A DNA stretch of 64,000 nt from assembly GCF_001690685.1 (NCBI RefSeq), contig NZ_LZGL01000018.1, forward strand, positions 1-64,000, given 5' to 3'. Under the pieces are notes generated by a model, which had not been told where the DNA came from, did not search any database, and worked only from the letters and a program-made list of their open reading frames with translations. Made by a program: the position numbers and the translations under genes. Positions 35,872 to 45,633 of the stretch are shown here, one piece after another; the stretch's first letter is position 1, and every line of letters begins with the position of its first letter. Source of the stretch: Gilliamella sp. wkB112 (GTDB lineage Bacteria; Pseudomonadota; Gammaproteobacteria; Enterobacterales; Orbaceae).

Positions 35872-35988
35872 ATGAATAAGCTATTGCCGCCACTAGAAAG
35901 ATTTAAGTTCCCAGCCCCAAGTTTCGGAGCAACATACCTTATAATTTTTTTTTATCATAAAAATGATATTTTTCTCGTCTATCTATAG
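35872..35988 (+). CDS. Short ORF, possible effector remnant
   Basis: 38 codons: MNKLLPPLERFKFPAPSFG, ATYLIIFFYHKND, FLVYL-stop, with AAGGA eight bases before the ATG. A run of nine T at 35945-35953 may have shifted the frame, so this could be the start of a longer lost protein. It is divergent from the paralogue pair. The rest of the gap to 36543 holds another 33-codon frame at 36262-36363 (MGFIKLLSVFILIDMVP) with weak initiation signals and nothing else that I can see. Confidence 0.25.
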   Translation: MNKLLPPLERFKFPAPSFGATYLIIFFYHKNDIFLVYL

Positions 35989-36543
35989 ATTACAATAAAC
36001 ACTACTTAGCTAATTTTGTACCCATATGTATTTACCTCAAAAAGTTATCATTATGCTTGCTAATAAATCATACTGAAAAAAATATTTATGTAATATTATA
36101 TGATCACATAACTTGTCAAGTTATAGAGCTTATATTCCATAAAATAATTATACAAGAATTAGTAAATCGATAGTAATAGTCCATCATATTCCACGAAAAA
36201 GAATCCAAAAATCGCTATAATATTTGGTATTAGCGATGAAAAATGGTGAGGAACAGCAGTATATGGGATTTATTAAGTTATTATCAGTATTTATATTAAT
36301 AGATATGGTGCCTGTTACAAAGTCGGATATATTTAAAGAAGTTATTTACCAAAAGTATTTATGTTAATAAAAATTGATAAAAGCCCAAATGGTTCTTAAA
36401 ATAATCCCTTACTTTGTATAAAATCAGCCATAAAAATAGGTTAAATTTAAACTTTCACTACCAAAAATCTGAATAATAGCTAACTTAGATTTATTAATAA
36501 ATATCTATAATTAAAAGTATTTTCTAAAAAAGGAAATTAATCT

Positions 36544-37341
36544 ATGACAACGTCACCCTTGGGAATAAAGATTGTTCATCTTACTAAACTAGGACTTGGT
36601 CCGAAATTGACAGTTTATATTTTATTTGCATTCGAATTTATATCTCTTCTAGCTCTTTATCTAATCAATCTATTATCCTTAAACGAAACAATTGTACTTA
36701 TTACTATTGCAACCATCGTTGATTTAATTCTTTATGCAGTATTTTCCTTTTTTGCACGTAAAAATACTGACATGCAATTTTTTGAAAAAGGTTTAATAAT
36801 TAAAAAAGGTAGGCAACCGGTAAGTTATTCATACAATCAGGTAAAAAATCTCTATTTTTTCCCTGATCAACATGGTTTTATTTCCATTCTTAGCATCCAA
36901 ATGGATGATGACCAAACATATTATAGTTCTAATAAATTAAGTGGCGGCAACAAAGAAGCTTGGTTACAAAACTATATAGATGAAGTCTTTGAAGAAAAAC
37001 TAGCGCTTCTTGCGCAAAATAAATCATTAAGTTTTGAATATATAGAAAATAAGAATAATTTATTAAACTATTTAGTCGGCCGTAATTATTTAAAAAATTT
37101 TGATGATCAGAAAAAAGAGATCATATTAACTCAAAATCAAATCCAATTTGATAACATCAATGTATCCCCTTATAATCAGTTACAATCAATTGGCACCCAT
37201 AATTGGAAAAATACTATCACTATCACTGACATTTATGGAAATGAGTTTTTCTCTAATGATTACTCTAGTCTATCCCAATGTTCGCTATTTATTTGTTTAG
37301 TTGAATATTTAATCGCAAATGCCAATAATCAAAGTAACTAA
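36544..37341 (+). CDS. Membrane protein of unknown function
   Basis: 265 residues. Two membrane segments lie at about 20-45 and 48-72 (YILFAFEFISLLALYLINLL, IATIVDLILYAVFSFF). After a short loop comes a soluble domain with EKGLIIKKGRQPVSYSYNQVKNLYFF, like the PH-type beta domains of small membrane-anchored proteins. A second domain follows with similar strands. No family name. AAGGAAATTAATCT precedes the ATG. It ends at a strong hairpin. Confidence 0.65.
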   Translation: MTTSPLGIKIVHLTKLGLGPKLTVYILFAFEFISLLALYLINLLSLNETIVLITIATIVDLILYAVFSFFARKNTDMQFFEKGLIIKKGRQPVSYSYNQVKNLYFFPDQHGFISILSIQMDDDQTYYSSNKLSGGNKEAWLQNYIDEVFEEKLALLAQNKSLSFEYIENKNNLLNYLVGRNYLKNFDDQKKEIILTQNQIQFDNINVSPYNQLQSIGTHNWKNTITITDIYGNEFFSNDYSSLSQCSLFICLVEYLIANANNQSN

Positions 37342-37376
37342 CATTTACCAGATTATAGTTAAAATAAGGTTTGTCT

Positions 37377-37403
37377 AACAAGATACTTCTTTAGTATCTT
37401 GTT
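37377..37403. terminator. Bidirectional terminator hairpin
   Basis: AACAAGATACT (37377-37387) pairs perfectly with AGTATCTTGTT (37393-37403) around a five-base loop. It lies between the convergent ends of the membrane protein gene and the cupin gene. Confidence 0.75.
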
Positions 37404-37439
37404 ATTACCCTATAAATCAATGCATTAAGAAAAATAACA

Positions 37440-37880
37440 TTAACCTTTTAATAATTGATACTCTTGTTCCGACACCGGCTCACACCACTCATTACGTAAA
37501 TCTTCTCCCGGTACTTCTATAGCAATGTGACTAAACCAAGAATCAGCTTTGGCACCATGCCAATGCTTGACTTCTGGCGGTATGACAATAACAAAGCCCG
37601 GTTGTAAACTAATTGCTTTTTTACCCTGTTCTTGATACCAACCACTGCCGGCGGTGCATAACAAAATTTGCCCGCCACCTTCACTGGCATGATGGATGTG
37701 CCAATTGTTCCTACAACCCGGTTCGAAAGTTACATTTGCCAGAAATAAGGATGTATTGGCTGAATCGGTTAACGGTTTAAGAAATGAATTACCAACAAAA
37801 TAGTTAGCATAGGAGGTATTAGGTTCTCCTACTCCAAATATATCTGCCTTGGCAAATTCAGTTTTGTCGATTATTTTCAT
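37440..37880 (-). CDS. Cupin domain protein
   Basis: 146 residues. The cupin motif 1 is seen as GCRNNWHIHHASEGGGQILLC (His-x-His with the Glu further on), and motif 2 as PGFVIVIPPEVKHWHG. It is a single small beta-barrel with metal-binding His residues, like the cupins found next to aldo/keto reductases and carboxymuconolactone decarboxylase-like genes. The ATG at 37880 (MKIIDKTEF) follows AAGGA; the ORF extends eight codons up. It is last in the four-gene unit 39252-37440. Confidence 0.82.
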   Translation of the reverse strand: MKIIDKTEFAKADIFGVGEPNTSYANYFVGNSFLKPLTDSANTSLFLANVTFEPGCRNNWHIHHASEGGGQILLCTAGSGWYQEQGKKAISLQPGFVIVIPPEVKHWHGAKADSWFSHIAIEVPGEDLRNEWCEPVSEQEYQLLKG

Positions 37881-37907
37881 ATTAATTATCCTTAATATTA
37901 ACAATAG

Positions 37908-38870
37908 TTAAATAGCGCCCATAATGCGATGGGGCAAATACAATTCTTCAAGATAATTAATATCTTCCTCAGTTAATTTTATATTGAGCGCGCCAATTGC
38001 ATCATCAAGATATTTTGTTTTAGTGGCGCCAATAATTGGTGAAGTCACGCCTTTGGCAAATTGCCAAGCTAACGCAATTTGTGTCATGCTAGCACCATAT
38101 TTTTCAGCCAGTTCATGTACTCTTAGTGCTATATTGCTGTCATTCTTTTGGGTACCATCATACTTAGCAATAGCGACTTTATCTGTCTTGCTACGTAAAG
38201 TATCAGTTTGCCAATTTAAACGAGAAAGTCTGCCAGCGGCTAAAGGACTATATGGAGTTAGTGCAACATTATATTGTTTACAAATGGGAATAAGTTCACG
38301 TTCATCTTCGCGATATAACAAATTGTAATGATTTTGCATGGAAACAAATGGTGTCCAACCGCCCTTTTCAGCTGCAAGCTGGAGATTAAAAAACTGATAG
38401 CCATACATGGCTGATGCACCTAACGCACGGACTTTGCCCGCTTTGACCAACTCATCTAACGCTTCCATGGTTTCTTCAATCGGAGTGTTATAATCAAAAC
38501 GATGAATAATATAAAGATCGACATAATCAGTACCAAGGCGTTTAAGTGAGTCGTTAATTTCTTTTGCTATTGCCTGTTTGGAAAGATGCCCTTCATTAAA
38601 ATAGACTTTGGTTGCCAATATGACTTTTTCGCGAGCAATATTGTTTTTAAGTGCCCGTCCAACATATTCTTCACTGGTTCCATTAGAGTAAGTATTGGCA
38701 GTATCAAAAAAGTTAATACCTAGATCTAATGCATGTTTAATAATGGTTTCGGTTTCAGTTGGGTTAAGCGTCCATGCATGCATTTTACTTGCCGGATCAC
38801 CAAAGCTCATACATCCCAAACAAAAATTGGATACAGTAATATTGGAATTACCAAGTTTTACGTAGTTCAT
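37908..38870 (-). CDS. Aldo/keto reductase
   Basis: 320 residues. The active-site tetrad is visible: FFDTANTYSNGTSEEYVGRAL (Asp and Tyr), VILATKVYF (Lys), and VDLYIIHRFDYNTP (His). A cofactor-binding IIGATKTKYLDDAI follows near the end. It reduces aldehydes or ketones with NADPH; the substrate is unknown. The start codon at 38870 and 24 bases to the next gene upstream show operon membership. Confidence 0.9.
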   Translation of the reverse strand: MNYVKLGNSNITVSNFCLGCMSFGDPASKMHAWTLNPTETETIIKHALDLGINFFDTANTYSNGTSEEYVGRALKNNIAREKVILATKVYFNEGHLSKQAIAKEINDSLKRLGTDYVDLYIIHRFDYNTPIEETMEALDELVKAGKVRALGASAMYGYQFFNLQLAAEKGGWTPFVSMQNHYNLLYREDERELIPICKQYNVALTPYSPLAAGRLSRLNWQTDTLRSKTDKVAIAKYDGTQKNDSNIALRVHELAEKYGASMTQIALAWQFAKGVTSPIIGATKTKYLDDAIGALNIKLTEEDINYLEELYLPHRIMGAI

Positions 38871-38894
38871 ATAATCTCCACTTTTTAAAATCTA

Positions 38895-39215
38895 TTAATC
38901 AGTCCAAATATCTTTAGCAAAACGAAAAGCAGCCCAGGCTTTTGGCCAACCAATATAAAAGGCTACATGGGTAATCACTTCAGCAATCTCTTGTTTAGTT
39001 ATGCCATTGTCTTTAGCTGTTTGCAAATGATATTGCAGAGAACTATCTAAAATACCACTGGCTAACAATGCGGTTACTGTGATCATGCTTCGGTCACGTT
39101 TAGATAACTGCTTTTCGCGCGACCACACTTCACCAAATAATACATCATCATTAAGTTGTGCAAACTTTGGGGCAAAATCGCCCAAAACATCTCTACCTGC
39201 GGTTACCTTGTTCAT
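38895..39215 (-). CDS. Carboxymuconolactone decarboxylase family protein
   Basis: 106 residues, alpha-helical: KLTVTALLASGILDSSLQYHLQTAKD in the helix with conserved His, and ITHVAFYIGWPKAWAAFRFAKDI at the end. It belongs to the short PcaC-like group without the CxxC of AhpD peroxidases. Found in small redox operons such as this one; the reaction is unknown. Confidence 0.82.
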   Translation of the reverse strand: MNKVTAGRDVLGDFAPKFAQLNDDVLFGEVWSREKQLSKRDRSMITVTALLASGILDSSLQYHLQTAKDNGITKQEIAEVITHVAFYIGWPKAWAAFRFAKDIWTD

Positions 39216-39251
39216 TTTTATTCCTTAATTACTTATTAAGCTTAAACTAAA

Positions 39252-40070
39252 TTAGTCAGCTTGACCCCACCAGAATTTTGCCGTGGCACCACCATCAATT
39301 AAAAAATCACTGCCAGTAATATAAGCGCCTTTTTCGGACATAATCAGTTCCGCCAGATTAGCAACTTCATCGGGTGAACCACCTCTCCCCACCGGTAAAT
39401 TGTTAAGCATATTACGGTAAAATTGTTTACGTTCGCCATTAAGCTCATCATTAGCAAGTGGAGTATGAATAATGCCCGCGCTGATACAGTTTATTCTGGC
39501 ACCATGATGCCCCCATTTCACTGCCTGCGCTTGTACACGCAAAGCATTACCGCGTTTAGAAAGTTGATAGGCCGTTAAACTGTCATCAACGGCTTGAATA
39601 AAGGGTAACTTAAGTAAATCTTCGGTAGGTGTTAATGCTAGTGCTTTGGTTTGTTCAATCGGTAACGGTTCTAACCGATGGGCCGATTGCGAACCGATCA
39701 CTAACGCACTACTGCCTTTTGCCATCACGTCAGCAAAGGAATCTAATAACAGCGCCGTGCCATATAGATCAACGGCAAATAAGCGTTTAGCCGATGCTTG
39801 TGATGGCGATAAACCAGCAGTATTAATCAGTCCCATAATATCGCCAAGTTTAACTGCAAAATCGACTAATTTATTAACATTGTCTGGATTTGATACATCA
39901 CAACCAATGGTATGCACCGTAAATCCAGCATTACGCAGTTCTTGAGCTTGCTTTTCCGCATTGGCTATGTTGACATCCGCTAACACTAATTGTTTACCTA
40001 CCGCAATGCGCCTGGCAATGGCTATACCAATCGCACCAGCACCACTCAAAACAATCACTTTTGTAGACAT
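39252..40070 (-). CDS. Short-chain dehydrogenase/reductase (classical SDR)
   Basis: 272 residues. GAGAIGIAIARRI near the N-terminus binds the nucleotide; DVSNPDNV marks NAD(P) choice; INTAGLSPS replaces the usual NNAG; the catalytic Tyr-x-x-x-Lys is YQLSK. The end GAYITGSDFLIDGG is typical. It is the first gene of the minus-strand unit SDR-CMD-AKR-cupin, divergent from a LysR gene. Confidence 0.88.
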   Translation of the reverse strand: MSTKVIVLSGAGAIGIAIARRIAVGKQLVLADVNIANAEKQAQELRNAGFTVHTIGCDVSNPDNVNKLVDFAVKLGDIMGLINTAGLSPSQASAKRLFAVDLYGTALLLDSFADVMAKGSSALVIGSQSAHRLEPLPIEQTKALALTPTEDLLKLPFIQAVDDSLTAYQLSKRGNALRVQAQAVKWGHHGARINCISAGIIHTPLANDELNGERKQFYRNMLNNLPVGRGGSPDEVANLAELIMSEKGAYITGSDFLIDGGATAKFWWGQAD

Positions 40071-40243
40071 TATTAACCTCGATGGTCACTGTTTATGGAG
40101 AGAATTCGCTATTTTCTGATGATCAGGCAGCAACTATTTTGCTTAGACTAACTAATCGTTATTTTAGACACTCCCTTTATTGAGATAAATTAGCTATTGT
40201 TTTATGGTATGATGAATAAAATTCAACAATTCCCGAGCATATT

Positions 40244-41125
40244 ATGTATAACTTCAATGAATTGAACTATTTTATTACCATTGCCCAAACCGGTAATTTT
40301 GTAAAAGCAGGCAAACGGCTGGGAATTTCCTCTTCTGCGGTGAGCCACAGCATACGCAAATTAGAAAATCGCTTAAATTTACGTCTATTTAATCGTTCTA
40401 CCCGTAATGTCTCACTCACTGAGGCAGGCAAACAACTTTACCAACAAATTTCTCCTTTATTTAATTCTATTAATCATGAAGTTAATGCATTAAATAATTA
40501 TCTTAATACGCCTGCCGGTACTATTAAAATCAATGCACCAGATTTTGCCATTGAACATATCATCTATCCTAAATTACGTGATTTTTTACCCAAATATCCA
40601 CAAATTAAAATCGAAATCCAAGCCGATAATAGTTGGGCTGACATTGTTAAACAAGGCTTTGATATGGGTTGCCGTTTAGGTAACGATCTTGCCAAAGAAA
40701 TGATCGCGGTCAAAATCTCGGCTCCGCTAAAAATGGCATTAGTGGCTAGCCCTAGCTATTTAGTAGGTAAAGATCAACCTAAACAAATTACAGATTTAGA
40801 TAATCATCGCCTGGTAGGCATGCAAATTTCTGCCCAACATGGCACGGAATTAACATGGGAATTTATTGAAAATGGCAAAATAGTAAAATACCAACCACAC
40901 TCACAATTTAAAATTAATAGTAGTATACGTAAACAAGCCGTATTAGATGGTTTAGGCATTTCTTGGTTAGGCCGACCCGATGTAGAAAACGAATTAGCCA
41001 GCGGTCAACTAGTTGAATTATTAGCTGAATTTGCCATTAGTTACGATTCTTTTTATATTTATTACCCTAGTCGTCAAGGCCACTCAAACGTATTCAAACT
41101 AGTTATCGATGCATTAAAATATTAA
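40244..41125 (+). CDS. LysR family transcriptional regulator
   Basis: 293 residues: helix-turn-helix GNFVKAGKRLGISSSAVSHSIRKLE with LRLFNRSTRNVSL, then the sensor domain (FDMGCRLGNDL, LDGLGISWLGRPDV). Divergent from the SDR-CMD-AKR-cupin unit and ahead of a flavodoxin gene; likely controls one or both. Confidence 0.88.
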   Translation: MYNFNELNYFITIAQTGNFVKAGKRLGISSSAVSHSIRKLENRLNLRLFNRSTRNVSLTEAGKQLYQQISPLFNSINHEVNALNNYLNTPAGTIKINAPDFAIEHIIYPKLRDFLPKYPQIKIEIQADNSWADIVKQGFDMGCRLGNDLAKEMIAVKISAPLKMALVASPSYLVGKDQPKQITDLDNHRLVGMQISAQHGTELTWEFIENGKIVKYQPHSQFKINSSIRKQAVLDGLGISWLGRPDVENELASGQLVELLAEFAISYDSFYIYYPSRQGHSNVFKLVIDALKY

Positions 41126-41257
41126 TACCTTAAAAGCGATAAATTGCCTATTTTATGCAACAAATTGCCTTAATTATGTATTCGGTTGCTCGCGACAACA
41201 TGTTACTCTCATTTAACAACTAATTTTCACCAGTTCAAGTTATTATTAAGGAAGTAA

Positions 41258-41941
41258 ATGATGAACACCGTTTCAAGAAGGTATTTTTTAAAAACCATGG
41301 CAACCGGATTAACTGCAATTACCGCTGGTTATCTATTATCAAATAATAAAGTCTACGCTCAATCACCCACCACGCAGCCAAATGGTAACTCTATTTTAAT
41401 TGTTTACTATTCATTACCAGAAACGAATAGTACTCTCCCTGAACATCGTGAAAATAGTACGGTTACGGTTAATAATCAAATCTTAGGCAATACCCAGTAT
41501 ATGGCGATGGTTATTCAAGAAGCATTAAAAAATGTAGATTTATTCCGTATTGAAACCACTGTTCCTTATGACACTACTGATCATGCCAAGTTAATTGCTC
41601 AAGCCAAAAATGAATTAAATAGTAATTATCGACCCGCGCTTAAGCATACTCTCAACAACCTCGATCAATACAATACTATTTTATTCGGTTATCCTATTTG
41701 GTGGGCAGATTTACCTACACCCGTTTATTCTTTTATGTCGCAACATGATTTTGCCGGTAAAAAACTCATTCCATTTGGAACACATGGCGGTAGCGGCTTT
41801 GCCAATACTCGCTCAACTATAGCCAAACTGCAACCTCATACTAATTTTCATGCTCAAGATGGATTGACAATTTATCGAGACAAAATTGAGAATGCCAAAA
41901 ATGATGTTGTCGATTGGGTAAACAAACTTTCGTTAGTTTGA
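41258..41941 (+). CDS. Tat-exported flavodoxin-like protein
   Basis: 227 residues. The N-terminus has SRRYFLKTMATGLTAITAGY, a twin-arginine signal, cleaved after VYAQ or so. The rest is a flavodoxin fold: SILIVYYSLPETNST near the start (phosphate loop), GYPIWWADLPTPVYSFM and GTHGGSGFANT. It should bind FMN and work in the periplasm. Related proteins occur in oxidoreductase clusters like this. AAGGAAG precedes the ATG. Confidence 0.85.
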   Translation: MMNTVSRRYFLKTMATGLTAITAGYLLSNNKVYAQSPTTQPNGNSILIVYYSLPETNSTLPEHRENSTVTVNNQILGNTQYMAMVIQEALKNVDLFRIETTVPYDTTDHAKLIAQAKNELNSNYRPALKHTLNNLDQYNTILFGYPIWWADLPTPVYSFMSQHDFAGKKLIPFGTHGGSGFANTRSTIAKLQPHTNFHAQDGLTIYRDKIENAKNDVVDWVNKLSLV

Positions 41942-42175
41942 TTTTAATGAGATTAACTTACTAATTTGCCAATTTAGACAAATAAAAAATTACTTAATAA
42001 AATAAATACATCGACTATTATTTGTCTCTATTAATATTTGGAATATTAATAGAGTTGAGCGAATCGGGTAATAATTTGCTATTTTTGTGCATACCTAAAA
42101 ACACCTAATTGAGATATATTGATCAATAAGTTCTTTTATTGTAGAAAAACTATTCTCAATGACAGGAAGATCAGA

Positions 42176-43075
42176 ATGCCAAATGATCGACTAGAACAAA
42201 CTAATTATTATCTCAAACGAAAGATAATCCAGCACTTACCACGATCTGCACGTAAATCTACTGTTATTCCGGGATTTATACTCTCACGCCATGATAATGA
42301 CAGTCCGCAGGAAAATTGCTTTTATAGACCAATGATTGCCTTAGTAGTGCAAGGATTTAAACGATCTATGATTGGTAATGAAGAGTTTAATTATGGTAAA
42401 AACCACTTTATGGTAGTTAGTGTCGATTTGCCAGGAAGTTACCATATAACCGGAGCAACTCCAGCAGAACCGTTTATTTCAATTTCAATCAAACTTGACA
42501 AACACATCATCAGTCAGTTATTAACTGAAATGCCAATCAAACCGACATCTTTAAAGCGAAAACCGACATCACAAGTTAGTGTTGCGGAAGTATCACTACC
42601 AATCCTCGAAAGTTTTTTACGTTTAGTGGATCTACTAGATGAACCTGAAAATATCCAAATCATCGCACCAATGATAATTAAAGAACTGCATTATTATTTG
42701 CTTTGTAGTCCGGTTGGCGAAAGTTTGCGCCTTGCCAACTCCAGCGGCACCAAAATTAACCAAATATCAACAGCTATTGATTGGTTAAGAAACAATTACG
42801 CCAAGCCACTAGATATTGAACAATTAGCTAAATTTGTCAATATGTCAAGTTCAACCTTTCACCGCCACTTCCGCCAAGTTACCACCTTTAGTCCTTTACA
42901 ATTTCAAAAACAATTACGCTTATATGAAGCCGAACGCTTAATGTTAGTGGAAGGCAAAGATGTTAAAACGGTAGCCTTTCAAGTTGGTTACGAAAGCCCA
43001 TCCCAATTTAGCCGCGAATATAAACGCCAATTTGGTGAAGCACCACACCGAGACATGCTCAAAAAACGTAGTTAA
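42176..43075 (+). CDS. AraC family transcriptional regulator
   Basis: 299 residues. N-terminal sensor with the AraC-type segment RPMIALVVQGFKRSMIG, and C-terminal double helix-turn-helix (LDIEQLAKFVNMSSSTFHRHF, VAFQVGYESPSQFSREYKRQFGEAP). The ATG at 42176 follows AGGAAGATCAGA and is preferred over a TTG 57 bases up. It is related to the group of AraC regulators found beside aldo/keto reductase genes. It precedes an MFS gene. Confidence 0.85.
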   Translation: MPNDRLEQTNYYLKRKIIQHLPRSARKSTVIPGFILSRHDNDSPQENCFYRPMIALVVQGFKRSMIGNEEFNYGKNHFMVVSVDLPGSYHITGATPAEPFISISIKLDKHIISQLLTEMPIKPTSLKRKPTSQVSVAEVSLPILESFLRLVDLLDEPENIQIIAPMIIKELHYYLLCSPVGESLRLANSSGTKINQISTAIDWLRNNYAKPLDIEQLAKFVNMSSSTFHRHFRQVTTFSPLQFQKQLRLYEAERLMLVEGKDVKTVAFQVGYESPSQFSREYKRQFGEAPHRDMLKKRS

Positions 43076-43205
43076 CATAATCACTACGCTTCTAAGTTAG
43101 AATCGTCTCGGTTGGCTAAGTGTGTCTATTATTTATTAAATAAGTGTTTTCAATCAAATATAAGAGTATTATTTTTAATTTGGTTAATACGCTGGAAGTT
43201 TGCAG

Positions 43206-44351
43206 ATGAACTTTATCAAAAATTATGGGTTGGTAATGCTTATTGGTTTGGCGGGATTCATTTCTGCCGCTGACAATTGGGTTGCTTCACTTTTATTGCC
43301 TAATATTGCTACTGACTTTGGACTTGCCATCTCACAAGTGAGTATCGTGCTTACAGCTTATTTGCTTCCTTATGGTGTACTACAGCCTTTTTATGGATAT
43401 TATAGTGACAAATATGGTAGAAAAAATATATTACTTGCCTTAATGTTGTTATTATCACTTGCCACCCTGCTTTGTTCTTTTGCACCAAATTTGCTATTGC
43501 TAACCATTTATAGATTTATTACAGGACTATTTGCTGCTGGCATTGTCGCCGTATCACTAGGTATTTTAGGTGAGTTATATAAAAATGAAATATTAACTAA
43601 ACTAGTTGGTATTTTTCTGGGATTAATTTTTCTAGGGCAAGGATTAAGTTCGGCTATTGGTGGTTGGCTAATAGAAATTAGCACATGGCGAAATATTTTT
43701 CTAATATTTTCTATATTATCCCTGTTATCTTTTATGACACTTTTTAGCTTGCCAACTAGCCCGAAGAATATGGCAAAATCAAATTTTATCCCTACAACTG
43801 TTCTATTACTGAAAAATAAAGCCTTATTAACGGTATATTTTCTAGCTTTTTGTAATGGATTTATAGTACTAGGCAGTTATTCTTTTATCGGCTCGTATTT
43901 TTTCAAATCGCTGGCTATCGATTATAAGTATGTTGGTCTGGGACTAATGTTATTTGGTTTAGCCTGTTTTTTTACCGGTTTTATCAATAGGATTTTTTTA
44001 AAAAATATTGCCTCTAAAAATGTCGTATTTTTAGGTTTAAGTTGCTCACTAATCTCGTTATTACTATATTGTTGTAATAGTGTTGCTTTAGCTTATCTGG
44101 CGACTATGATGCTTGGAATTGGTTATATATTAGTTCAATCAATTTTAGCTAGTAAAGCCCTTGAACATGCAGGTGACAATAAAGGCTTATCTTCCGGACT
44201 CATTGGCGTGGCTATCTTTGGTGGTGGCGGGATAGGAACTTATTTAGGCAGTTTCATATTAAACGTAATGCAATACCGAATGCTATTTAGTATCTATATT
44301 TGCTTGTTATTAATACCTTTTTGGTTAGTATTTAAAAGTCGGAAATTTTAA
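43206..44351 (+). CDS. MFS transporter
   Basis: 381 residues with 12 membrane segments. PFYGYYSDKYGRKNIL is the MFS 2-3 loop motif, and FLGQGLSSAIGGWLIE is the antiporter-type motif in segment 5, as in multidrug exporters. The ATG at 43206 has GGAAG before it. The substrate is unknown; the neighbouring AraC regulator may control it. Confidence 0.83.
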   Translation: MNFIKNYGLVMLIGLAGFISAADNWVASLLLPNIATDFGLAISQVSIVLTAYLLPYGVLQPFYGYYSDKYGRKNILLALMLLLSLATLLCSFAPNLLLLTIYRFITGLFAAGIVAVSLGILGELYKNEILTKLVGIFLGLIFLGQGLSSAIGGWLIEISTWRNIFLIFSILSLLSFMTLFSLPTSPKNMAKSNFIPTTVLLLKNKALLTVYFLAFCNGFIVLGSYSFIGSYFFKSLAIDYKYVGLGLMLFGLACFFTGFINRIFLKNIASKNVVFLGLSCSLISLLLYCCNSVALAYLATMMLGIGYILVQSILASKALEHAGDNKGLSSGLIGVAIFGGGGIGTYLGSFILNVMQYRMLFSIYICLLLIPFWLVFKSRKF

Positions 44352-44436
44352 TTAAAAAATAATAAATTTTGTTATATTTTTAAATACTAAAAATTGGCTT
44401 ACTTTAAATAATTGTTAATATAGGAAGCATTAATAC

Positions 44437-45489
44437 ATGTCGAGACTTTTAGTTTTTCTATTTACGTTAGGATTTATTTCTATGAGTAGTGCCAATACAT
44501 TACAAAAACAGGATTTTTATATTGAGTCATGCTTTGACAAGCAACGCTTATTTATTAGAGAAATTAAACTTGCAGCAAATAAAAATGTTAATAAACCCGC
44601 CCCAGTACTTCTAATTCATGGAGCCAGAGTACCAGCAATAGGCTCTTTTGATTTACCCGTTGCGGGAGGATCATTAGCAGAGGAACTCGCTAAAGCAGGA
44701 ATAGATACCTATTTATTAGATCTCAGGGGATATGGTCAATCAACTAGACCAACTGCGATGTCACAGCCAGCAGAACAATCCGCACCCTTAATTAGAACAG
44801 ATTCAGCCGTAGCTGATATTGCCTGTGCCATTAATCACATTATGCAATTGTCAGCTTCGTCTAAAGTCAATTTATTAGGATGGGCAACCGGTGGGCATTG
44901 GTCTGCGGCTTATGCGACTAAATATTCAGCAACGGTGAATAAACTGGTAATCTATAATTCACTGTATGGCACAACACAAAATCATCCAATACTTGGTAAA
45001 GGTTCTTTTTTGGACGATCCTGCACATTCAGGCCAACTTAATCCAAACATAGGTGGTTATCAACTCAATACCCAAGAGAGTCTGTTCCCAGCATGGGATA
45101 ACAGTATTGCTGTAGAAGATAAAAATTTGTGGCGCGATCCTTTAGTGAGCCAAGCGTATGCACAAGCAGCATTAGCTTCCGATCCACAATCTTATACCCA
45201 TACTCCCCCGCAATTCCGTTCACCTAATGGTGCTATGGCTGATAGCTTCGAGCTGGCAATTGGCAAACGGCAATGGCAAGCAAAAAATTTGACTATGCCA
45301 ACGTTAGTGATCTTCTCACAAAATGATTTTTGGAGCCGTAAAGAAGATGCCTTAGCAATCATCAATGAAGCACCTAATGCAAAATTAGTTGAGATTGCAA
45401 ATGGAACTCATTTTGTTCATTTGGATAGGAATCCATATGGACGAAAAATTTTTGTAGATAATGTGATTAATTTCCTGACTACCAATTAA
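44437..45489 (+). CDS. Alpha/beta hydrolase, exported, unusual nucleophile elbow
   Basis: 350 residues. A signal peptide (LLVFLFTLGFISMSSANT) leads an alpha/beta hydrolase: APVLLIHGARVP (oxyanion loop), DLRGYGQS, then VNLLGWATGGHWSAAYA at the nucleophile elbow, LVIFSQNDFW (acid) and ANGTHFVHLDR (His). The elbow reads G-W-A-T-G-G instead of G-x-S-x-G, so the usual Ser is absent and a Thr stands next to it. It may use Thr, be inactive or act on another principle. AGGAAGC precedes the ATG. Confidence 0.8.
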   Translation: MSRLLVFLFTLGFISMSSANTLQKQDFYIESCFDKQRLFIREIKLAANKNVNKPAPVLLIHGARVPAIGSFDLPVAGGSLAEELAKAGIDTYLLDLRGYGQSTRPTAMSQPAEQSAPLIRTDSAVADIACAINHIMQLSASSKVNLLGWATGGHWSAAYATKYSATVNKLVIYNSLYGTTQNHPILGKGSFLDDPAHSGQLNPNIGGYQLNTQESLFPAWDNSIAVEDKNLWRDPLVSQAYAQAALASDPQSYTHTPPQFRSPNGAMADSFELAIGKRQWQAKNLTMPTLVIFSQNDFWSRKEDALAIINEAPNAKLVEIANGTHFVHLDRNPYGRKIFVDNVINFLTTN

Positions 45490-45549
45490 AATCTAGTAGC
45501 TAGTTATTATTTTTTGCCTATGCATGATTAATTACAATATGACTGTTTG

Positions 45550-45568
45550 TTGGCAAACAACTTGCCAA
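45550..45568 (+). terminator. Probable terminator after hydrolase gene
   Basis: TTGGCAA and TTGCCAA form a seven-bp stem with a five-base loop, 60 bases after the hydrolase stop, followed by T-rich sequence (TTATTTAGCTTTTTT). Confidence 0.5.
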
Positions 45569-45633
45569 TTATTTAGCTTTTTTCAACTCATTTTTGTTCG
45601 TCACAAGATATCAGCTTCAGTGCCAACCCTCTG

